This document shows, piece after piece, positions 34,446-42,200 of a stretch of 64,000 bases of DNA; the stretch's first letter is position 1; each line of letters begins with the position of its first letter. The DNA comes from Bacteroidota bacterium (GTDB lineage Bacteria > Bacteroidota > Bacteroidia > Chitinophagales > LD1): assembly GCA_016715625.1 (NCBI GenBank), contig JADJZU010000013.1, positions 1 to 64,000 on the forward strand, written 5' to 3'. Under the pieces are notes generated by a model that ran no database searches, was not told the DNA's origin, and worked only from the letters and a program-made list of their open reading frames with translations. The translations under genes and the position numbers were made by a program.

Positions 34446-36122
34446 AAAAGCCAATCCTTCGCCTTTCACTTTCTCCTCTTTGGTGCTGCGCTTTTCTTTG
34501 GTCATGTAATACAGACCAAGCACCATGTCCTGCGATGGAAGGGTGATAGGTGTTCCGTTTTGCGGATTTAGAATGTTATGGGCAGATAACATGAGCATCT
34601 GCGCCTCCAGAATAGCGGCATTGCTCAGTGGCACGTGAACGGCCATTTGGTCACCGTCAAAGTCAGCGTTGAACGCTGTACAAACCAACGGGTGAAGTTG
34701 AATCGCTTTTCCTTCAATCAGTTTTGGAACAAACGATTGAATAGACAAACGGTGAAGGGTAGGAGCACGATTCAAAAGCACCGGGTGTCCTTTCAATACA
34801 TTTTCTAGGATATCCCAAATAACCGGTTCTTTTTTGTCTACCAGTTTCTTGGCGCTCTTTACGGTTTTTACAATACCTCTTTCAATCAGCTTGCGTATAA
34901 TAAACGGTTTGAATAACTCTGCCGCCATATCTTTTGGAAGACCGCACTCGTGCAGTTTCAATTCAGGTCCTACCACAATTACCGAACGGCCGGAGTAGTC
35001 CACACGCTTACCCAACAGATTTTGACGGAAACGACCTTGCTTTCCTTTCAATACATCTGAGAGCGACTTTAACTGACGGCCTCCTTCTGCTTTTACAGCA
35101 TTGGATTTACGAGAGTTGTCGAACAAAGAGTCAACCGCTTCCTGCAACATCCGTTTTTCGTTGCGCAAAATCACTTCCGGAGCTTTGATGTCTACCAGTC
35201 TTTTCAAACGGTTGTTACGGATAATAACTCTGCGGTATAAGTCATTTAAATCGGAAGAGGCAAAACGACCGCCATCCAATGGCACCAAAGGACGTAATTC
35301 AGGCGGGATAACCGGCAAGTGTTGAACTACCATCCATTCGGGTTTGTTCTCCGTGTGCTCGTTGGCTTCGCGGAAAAGTTCAACTACGCTCAAGCGCTTC
35401 AGGGCTTCTGATTTACGCTGGCGCGAAGTTTCGTTGGCCGCAGCGTGACGCAACTGGTAGGAAAGTTCATCCAGGTTGATGCGCGAAAGCAAATCCTTGA
35501 TAGCTTCGGCACCCATCTTGGCTATAAATTTATTGGGGTCTGTATCTTCCAGCAGGTGGTTGTTTTTCAACTCCTCATTTTCGAACACAGAACTGAATTC
35601 TTCTTCAGAGAGTAGGTCTAAGTAGGCCAATTTCTTGCGCTCTTCACCTTTCTCTGTCATTACTGTAATTTCATTGGCAGCAGCACCGGGTTGGATAACT
35701 ACATAGCGCTCGTAGTATACCACGCTCTCCATTTTCTTGGAGCTGATTCCCAGCAGGTAGCCAATTTTGTTTGGCAGCGATTTAAAGTACCAAATGTGTA
35801 CAATAGGCACCGTCAATTTAATGTGTCCGGTACGATCTCTGCGCACTTTCTTTTCTGTTACTTCCACACCGCAACGGTCGCACACGATGCCTTTATAACG
35901 AATACGCTTGTATTTGCCGCAGTAGCACTCGTAGTCTTTGGTGGGTCCAAAAACACGCTCGCAAAACAAACCTTCCATTTCTGGCTTGTAAGTACGATAG
36001 TTGATGGTTTCCGGTTTCTTGATTTCACCATTAGAACGACCGAGGATAGCATCGGGCGAGGCGAGCATGATGGTGATTTTTGAAAAATCAGCTCTTTTAG
36101 TGTTGTCTTTTTTAAATGCCAT
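34437..36122 (-). CDS. rpoC: RNA polymerase beta' subunit, N-terminal third (split by frameshift)
   Basis: The 561-residue part contains the N-terminal zinc ribbon (YECYCGKYKRIRYKGIVCDRC), the clamp and rudder regions, and the catalytic motif NADFDGDQMAVHVPL, whose three Asp bind the active-site magnesium. It ends in ...KGEGLAFMV and stop. Adding one T to the T4 run at 34446-34449 (minus strand) makes the frame continue as AFYGVEEAMIAYNE, exactly as in other RpoC proteins. The break is therefore a one-base deletion or base-call error. rpoB is not upstream; an SMR-like gene is. Confidence 0.92.
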   Translation of the reverse strand: MAFKKDNTKRADFSKITIMLASPDAILGRSNGEIKKPETINYRTYKPEMEGLFCERVFGPTKDYECYCGKYKRIRYKGIVCDRCGVEVTEKKVRRDRTGHIKLTVPIVHIWYFKSLPNKIGYLLGISSKKMESVVYYERYVVIQPGAAANEITVMTEKGEERKKLAYLDLLSEEEFSSVFENEELKNNHLLEDTDPNKFIAKMGAEAIKDLLSRINLDELSYQLRHAAANETSRQRKSEALKRLSVVELFREANEHTENKPEWMVVQHLPVIPPELRPLVPLDGGRFASSDLNDLYRRVIIRNNRLKRLVDIKAPEVILRNEKRMLQEAVDSLFDNSRKSNAVKAEGGRQLKSLSDVLKGKQGRFRQNLLGKRVDYSGRSVIVVGPELKLHECGLPKDMAAELFKPFIIRKLIERGIVKTVKSAKKLVDKKEPVIWDILENVLKGHPVLLNRAPTLHRLSIQSFVPKLIEGKAIQLHPLVCTAFNADFDGDQMAVHVPLSNAAILEAQMLMLSAHNILNPQNGTPITLPSQDMVLGLYYMTKEKRSTKEEKVKGEGLAFMV

Positions 36123-36285
36123 TGTTTAAAAACTTAAAGTGATAAATAGAATAGCGAAACGACCGAAATGCCCCTTTTTTCAGAGGGAAATTTTTATAAA
36201 ACGAAACGCTGAGTAATCAATTTCGCGCCTACCGGCTTGCATACTTTTGATTGAAGAGAACAGCTGCTCTATAAAAACGGGAGCG

Positions 36286-36316
36286 CAAATATAGCATTAG
36301 GCCCGATACGGGCAAG
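36286..36316 (-). promoter_or_regulatory. promoter of rpoC with inverted repeat in the spacer
   Basis: On the minus strand CTTG (36316-36313) is followed after 19 bases by TATATTTG (36293-36286), matching the -33/-7 consensus. The spacer contains a perfect inverted repeat GCCCG-ATA-CGGGC (36301-36313), a possible operator. The leader to the rpoC ATG would be about 155 bases. Confidence 0.65.
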
Positions 36317-36362
36317 GGTAACGGTAAATTTAGCGGGAACCGATTTGGAGCACCAGGAGAAA

Positions 36363-36689
36363 CTATTTGAGCGATACCATTACCACGCCAGCCGTTATTA
36401 CAAAGATACCCGCTACCCGGAGCGGGGTCACCTGCTCACCAAATCCAAAATGCGCTATCAAAAAAAGCCCTACGATGGTGAGTGAAAAGAAAATAGCGCT
36501 GGCTACCTGCAAAGGAATTTCTTTCAGGCATTCTGTAAAAAGCACCGAATTGATGAGTCCAAAAACGAGTCCCAAAGCCAGATAGCCCCATTTTTTGAAT
36601 GGCACCCCATCGTTCATGGCCGATAGGTTGAATCCTACGTTGGTTAGAATATTGAAAAGGATGGAGGAATAGAGAAATATGTATTTCAT
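36363..36689 (-). CDS. SMR/EamA-like small membrane transporter
   Basis: This 108-residue protein has four predicted helices and the overall layout of small multidrug resistance proteins: LKEIPLQVASAIFFSLTIVG and LRVAGIFVITAGVVMVSLK in the C-terminal half. The membrane glutamate of helix 1 (E14 in EmrE) is missing; the corresponding region is SSILFNILTNVG. Proton-coupled drug export is therefore doubtful, and a role in lipid or sugar-lipid flipping, as in some related proteins, is possible. It starts eight bases after the S4-protein gene stop, so they are co-transcribed. Confidence 0.75.
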   Translation of the reverse strand: MKYIFLYSSILFNILTNVGFNLSAMNDGVPFKKWGYLALGLVFGLINSVLFTECLKEIPLQVASAIFFSLTIVGLFLIAHFGFGEQVTPLRVAGIFVITAGVVMVSLK

Positions 36690-36697
36690 GGCGAGGT

Positions 36698-36910
36698 TTA
36701 TCCGGCAACGAGCACTGTTTTTCCCGCGAACTGAACTTTGTCGCCCGGGCGTAGCTTTTTTCGCTTTTGTATCTCAATCACACCGTTCACCTTCACCTTT
36801 GCCCTCACAATGGCTTCGTTGGCCTCGCCACCGCTTTCGGTTAGCTGCAGTAATTTGAGTAGTTTGTTCAACTCAATGTATTCCTGATTTTCGAGGGTAA
36901 AAGTTTGCAT
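36698..36910 (-). CDS. S4-domain RNA-binding protein (YbcJ/YaaA-like)
   Basis: The 70-residue product is a single S4 RNA-binding domain. IELNKLLKLLQLTESGGEA is followed by VRAKVKVNGVIEIQKRKKLR and PGDKVQFAGKTVLV, the conserved alpha-L core. Relatives bind structured RNA, including rRNA, but the target is not known. It follows purH after 11 bases and precedes the SMR-like gene on the same strand. Confidence 0.85.
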   Translation of the reverse strand: MQTFTLENQEYIELNKLLKLLQLTESGGEANEAIVRAKVKVNGVIEIQKRKKLRPGDKVQFAGKTVLVAG

Positions 36911-36921
36911 TGTTTGTTCGT

Positions 36922-38442
36922 TTAATGTCGAAAGTGACGCACTCCAGTGGTTACCATCGCCAGATTAAACTGGTTAGCTGCATCTATAGAGTCCTGGTCC
37001 TTAATGCTGCCTCCCGGCTGCGCAATAGCAGTAATGCCGGCTTCAGCAGCTATGGTTACGCAATCGGGAAAAGGGAAGAACGCATCGCTGGCCATCACTG
37101 CCCCCGAAAGGTCAAATCCAAACTCTTTTGCTTTTTTGATTGCATTATTAAGTGCATCTACACGCGAAGTTTGTCCGCAGTTGCTTCCAATCAGTTGCTT
37201 GTTTTTAACCAAGGCAATACCGTTGCTTTTTAGATGCTTTACTGCTATGATAGCGAATTCAAGGTCCGATATTTCCACTTTTGAGGGAGATTTATCGGTG
37301 ACATGTTTAAATGCATCTTGTTTTTCGGCACGCAAATCATTTTCCTGTTCCAGCACACCATTTAAGAGTCTCTTGAAAATTTTTGTAGTGGGGGTATGTT
37401 GCTTTGTCTTCAGTAGGATTCTGTTCTTCTTGCTTTTCAGAAGTGTCAATGCATCTTCATCGTAGCCTGGCGCGGATAATACCTCAAAAAAAAGTGTGTT
37501 TAACTCGGTGGCAGTGGCCAGGTCAATAACCCTGTTAGCTGCAATTACACCGCCAAATGCAGAGGTGGTATCACAGGCAAATGCCGCTTTGTATGCCTCG
37601 CAAATAGAATCACGCGATGCCAGCCCGCAACTGTTGGTGTGTTTGATAATAGCCACCGTAGGCTCCGAAAACTCCGCTATGAGATTCAAAGAGGCTTCTA
37701 CATCTACCAGATTGTTGTAAGAAAGCTCTTTACCGTTTAAAGTTTCAAATACCTCGGTCAAATTGCCGTAGAAAACGCCACGCTGATGGGGGTTTTCGCC
37801 ATAGCGAAGCACGTGGCCGCTAAGCTCACTCTGTTTAAATACTTCGAAATTAAAATCACGGTTGAAGTAGTTAAATATATGTGTGTCGTAATGTGAGGAG
37901 GTCATAAATGCTCTTGCGGCAAATTCTTTTCTGTCAGCCAAATCTGTTTCTCCGGCTTTTGTTTGCAATAGCTCCAACAGTTTACCGTAATCATTTCTGG
38001 AGGCTACAATGAGGGTGTCGTTGTAATTTTTAGCAGCTGCACGTATAAGCGAAATTCCACCAATATCTATCTTCTCAATAATGTCTTCTTCGCTGCCCCC
38101 GGCTTTCACTGTTTCTTCAAAAGGGTATAAATCCACAATGACCAAATCAATTTCCGGTATTTCATATTGAGCCATTTCCTTTTGGTCGTTCGGGTTATTT
38201 CTTCTACCCAAAATGCCACCAAAAACTTTTGGGTGAAGCGTTTTTACCCGCCCTCCCAAAATAGACGGATAGGAGGTGAGATCTTCTACGGCAGTGACCG
38301 GAATCCCCAATCCTTCAATAAAACTTTGTGTTCCTCCGGTGCTGTAAATTTTCACACCTAATTTGTTTAGCTCCTGCACAATTAAGTCGAGGTGATCTTT
38401 GTAATAAACGGAGATGAGTGCCGATGCAATTTTTTTGCCCAT
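36922..38442 (-). CDS. purH: bifunctional AICAR transformylase/IMP cyclohydrolase
   Basis: The 506-residue enzyme carries out the last two steps of IMP synthesis. The N-terminal MGS-like domain (1-190) has LISVYYKDHLDLIVQELNK and KIYSTGGTQSFI (cyclohydrolase). The C-terminal AICARFT domain has RYGENPHQRGVFYG, AIIKHTNSCGLASR with the catalytic Lys-His, FFPFPDCV and ITAIAQPGGSIKDQDSI. purN, the other folate-dependent transformylase of the pathway, lies 129 bases upstream on the same strand, which supports a purine operon. Confidence 0.95.
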   Translation of the reverse strand: MGKKIASALISVYYKDHLDLIVQELNKLGVKIYSTGGTQSFIEGLGIPVTAVEDLTSYPSILGGRVKTLHPKVFGGILGRRNNPNDQKEMAQYEIPEIDLVIVDLYPFEETVKAGGSEEDIIEKIDIGGISLIRAAAKNYNDTLIVASRNDYGKLLELLQTKAGETDLADRKEFAARAFMTSSHYDTHIFNYFNRDFNFEVFKQSELSGHVLRYGENPHQRGVFYGNLTEVFETLNGKELSYNNLVDVEASLNLIAEFSEPTVAIIKHTNSCGLASRDSICEAYKAAFACDTTSAFGGVIAANRVIDLATATELNTLFFEVLSAPGYDEDALTLLKSKKNRILLKTKQHTPTTKIFKRLLNGVLEQENDLRAEKQDAFKHVTDKSPSKVEISDLEFAIIAVKHLKSNGIALVKNKQLIGSNCGQTSRVDALNNAIKKAKEFGFDLSGAVMASDAFFPFPDCVTIAAEAGITAIAQPGGSIKDQDSIDAANQFNLAMVTTGVRHFRH

Positions 38443-38571
38443 AGTAGTATTCAGTGTTGAGGATTTAGCCGAATGGAAGACAGCCGCGAATGTATTTGCC
38501 TGATTGGGATTTCTGTTTGTCGTCTGCCAATATTTAGTAACAGTTTTTCAACGAAAAACGGAGACGGTTGC

Positions 38572-39135
38572 TTAGCGGATGAGTTGTTCAATTGTTTTCG
38601 GCAACCATTCATGTTCCAGCGATTGGATTTTTTGGGCAAGTGATTCCGCTGTTTCGTTGATCGCTAGTGTCAATTTCTGTTGTAGTATAATTTCTCCTTC
38701 ATCATACTTCTCGTTCACGTAATGAATGGTAATGCCCGATTCTGTTTTGCCTGCTGCAATCACCGCTTCATGCACTCGGGCGCCATACATACCTTTACCG
38801 CCAAATTCGGGGAGAAGTGCCGGGTGTATATTCACTATGCGATTCGGAAAATGCTGAAGAAGAAAAGGAGGGATTAATTGCAGAAAACCAGCCAGCACTA
38901 TCCAGTCTGCCTGGACGGCCTGCAAGAGACGCATCATTTTTTCGCTGTCGCCAAAAAAATCTTTACTGACAACAGCCGACATGATTTTGTTGCTGTGTGC
39001 CGCTTGTATGACAGCGGCTGATGGGTTATTAGTGACTACCAAGCAAACTTTAGCTGCCGGGTGGTTACTAAAATGTTTTATCAAGGCAGCAGCATTGCTT
39101 CCTTTTCCGCTGGCGAAGATGACGATGTTTTTCAC
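38572..39135 (-). CDS. purN: phosphoribosylglycinamide formyltransferase
   Basis: The 187-residue enzyme transfers a formyl group from 10-formyl-THF to GAR in purine synthesis. Motifs are IFASGKGSNAAALIKHF at the start, NIHPALLPEFGGKGMYGARV, and SGITIHYVNEKYDEG with the catalytic His and Asp. The length fits the family. It is 129 bases upstream of purH. The giant T9SS gene ends 66 bases upstream, separated by a strong terminator. Confidence 0.94.
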   Translation of the reverse strand: MKNIVIFASGKGSNAAALIKHFSNHPAAKVCLVVTNNPSAAVIQAAHSNKIMSAVVSKDFFGDSEKMMRLLQAVQADWIVLAGFLQLIPPFLLQHFPNRIVNIHPALLPEFGGKGMYGARVHEAVIAAGKTESGITIHYVNEKYDEGEIILQQKLTLAINETAESLAQKIQSLEHEWLPKTIEQLIR

Positions 39136-39153
39136 GGATGCGAATTAAATAAA

Positions 39154-39183
39154 GAACGCTCAGATGGTATCATCTGAGCGTTC
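39154..39183 (-). terminator. terminator of the giant T9SS gene
   Basis: A 13-bp perfect stem, GAACGCTCAGATG (39154-39166) with CATCTGAGCGTTC (39171-39183), closes the loop GTAT. On the minus strand it is followed by TTTATTTAATT. It separates the T9SS gene from purN. Confidence 0.85.
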
Positions 39184-39201
39184 TCAAAATCAGCTTTCAA
39201 A

Positions 39202-42200
39202 CTACTTCACAATAAACTTTCTGACGATGCGCTCATCGTTGTAGTAAATGCGAATGAAATATTCTCCGGTGACAAACTGCTGACGTTGCAGTTCATAATC
39301 TGTTCGGCCTACCGGCATTTCCTGCGAATATCCTTTTACTACGTACCTTCCATACACATCTGCTATGTCGATAGTCACTGTACCGGGCTTAGGCAAAATA
39401 ATGCCTAAGCCAGATTTATTCATTACGGGATTGGGTGATGGACCGGCTAACTGAATTCCCCCGGTGAGTGTGGCACATTCCTGATTGTTGGTGACCGATA
39501 CTTCTTGTTCGCCTTGGTTAACTTCTCTGGCGCGAACACACACATAAGTATTGGCATTCGGCTCAGATAACACGAATTCGGCTGAAAAACTGTAAGGTAG
39601 CGTTTGTCCGCTTTCGAGTAATCCGGTCCAATCTTCGCTGATCACACTACCGCTTCCTACGGTGGCATATAATTGAATGTCTGTGATGACTCTTGTTCCT
39701 ATGTTGCTCAAACTTGCATCTACTTTTATCAGCACAGAGCCATCCGCTTGCACTGTTTTAATTACCTCCACATCGCTCACTGCTATGTCCAGTGCAGTCG
39801 GGGCCACGATGAAAAATCTGGAGGTGGTATCCTTGCAACCTGCTTGATTGGTCGCTTGAAGTAAAATCTGAAAAGTATCATTGGCGATAAACGTGTGGAT
39901 TGGATTTTCGTCTGTTGAAGTTCCGCCATCTCCAAAATTCCAGTCAAAGCCCGTGGCATCAGTTGTCAAATTAGAAAACTGTATATCTGCAGGCGCTTCA
40001 CCATACAAAGGAGTAATGGCAAAATTTGCATTCGGAGCAGCGCGAACTGTTAGCTGACTTTGTACAGAATCCACACACCCTTTGAGTGTAGTAATCTTTA
40101 AAGTAATCGGGTAAAGACCTGTATCGCTGAAAATATGTTGTGGCGATGCTGTGTTGTAAATAGTGCCATCTACATTCCATCGCCAGTTTGCTACAGGGTC
40201 GCTGAAGGTGACAGAACTATCCGCGAGTAAAAATGGGACATCCTCGCAAGCAATCACGCTACCAATATTGGCCACCGGAGGGTTAACTACAGTAATCAGC
40301 TGCACTGAAGTGTCCACACAACCAATGGCATTCTCCACTTTCAGGGTTACAAAATAGTTGCCCGGGGAAACGTATTGGTGTTTGGGGTGGCTGTTTAAAG
40401 AGAAAGGCGTACCATCGCCAAAGTTCCAAAGCCAGCTAACAATAGATAATGAAGCTGTGGTGTCGATAAAAACAGTGGAGTCACCTATACATACTTTATC
40501 AAACGAAAAAGCAGCCACAAATGGCGCAAAAACTTCCAGCGTTTTAACTACTGTATCCGCGCAACCTACATCGGTGGCCACTATTAGTTGTATGCTCACT
40601 GTTCCAGGTTGATTGAACTCGTAAGTTGGTATCTGAAGCGAAGATGTATCCAAACCGCCAAACGTCCACTTCCACGATGTTACAGAGTCGTTGAACAACA
40701 CTACGCTGTTATCATAAAATACGGTGTTGCTTCCGGCACAAACTACATTCGGGTAAGAAAAGTTGCCAGTGGGTGGCGCTGATACTTTGATGGGCTGAAT
40801 CAAACTACCGCTACAACCTGAATCTGTAGCCAATGTTAATTCTACCGGATAGGTGCCCGGGAAATTATAAAGGTGTGTGGGGCTAAAATCGTTGCTGGTA
40901 TTGCCATCCCCGAAATCCCATTCAAAAAAGTGGATGACATCGTTGCCTACTTGTGTGGTTTGATTTACTAAAGTGGCAGAGTCACCAAAACAAAGATTAG
41001 CGGTAATGAAGGCTACTTGCGGTGCAGTTTGATTCGCTCGTACAATTGCAGTGTCTTTAGCCACACAATTGTTGTTGTCGGTTACTGTTACCTGGTAGGT
41101 AAGTGTCCCTAAATTACCGATAGTGACAGACGGCCCTAACTCATTATTACTCCAGATAAAATAAACAGGGTTGTAAGTGCCCGTATCTGCAGCTAAGGTA
41201 TTGCCTACGCAGATGTTGGTATCAGCCGGAAGCAGTGAACGCAGCGCAAAGCTATCTACTGCCACTGAAATGGTATCGGTTATGAATACACAATTATTGG
41301 TGTCAGTAATTAAGCAGAAGTAATTTCCCGAGGCCGTTATAGGGATGCTGGCTGAAGTAGACCCGTTATTCCAGGAAAACTGGTAAGGACTACCGGGCAA
41401 AAGTGGAAACAGCAAAACGTTGTCATAATTGCAAATGGTAGTGTCATCAAAACTGGTGCCCGACACGGGAATATTTACCACTACTGTGTCGGAACTGGTG
41501 CGACCGAATACATCCGTTACATTTATCCAATAAGTGCCGCTTTTCTTGATGCTGATTTGGCTGACGGCTGTATCTCCGGTGCTCCAGGTATAACTTAAAA
41601 ACCTATTTCCGGCATTCAGTGTTACCGGACAAACGCTGTAAGCGTTATTGATATCCGGCCCCAGGCTTACCGGTGGAGCATACTTGGTATAAAGATAATT
41701 TTCAACCTGGGTTCGCTCCGCTCCGCTTAATGCTTTTTTGTAAACTATTACCTCCGCAATTTCGCCATTATAATAACCATAGCCCTGACCAAAGCCCAAC
41801 ACATAATTGCTATTCATGAAGGTGCCGGAAAGTGCCGCGCTCGAAGAGTAAGCGCTCTCGGTACTGTTGATATACAAACGTGATTCGCTACCAAAGTTTT
41901 TGACCATACCGAATAATCCATACCGAAAGCCAGTGTTGGGCATGCTGTTCGGTACGTCTAAAATCTGTGTATTATTCACATAGTCATTAATGAGTGTAAG
42001 CCTTCCCGTAAACATCCTCCGGTATAGCCACATCCCGTTGTTTAAAGTTCCGATATTGAAAATCCCTGCAAGAACGCCTGTCTGTGCGTTTCCCTTCGTA
42101 ACTACAAATACAGATGAAGAACTTGCATCTATTCCGGGTATGGTCAAACCATTCAGCACATCATTGCTCCCATCAAATAAAAGTGCAGGTTTGTTATTTA

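Noticed and set aside
34430..34450. Cyanobacteria-like natural division of rpoC into two genes
   Set aside because: The break is an exact one-base shift with the coding sequence continuous on both sides, without a start site or linker, and the site differs from the cyanobacterial one. Kept only as a minor alternative in the findings.
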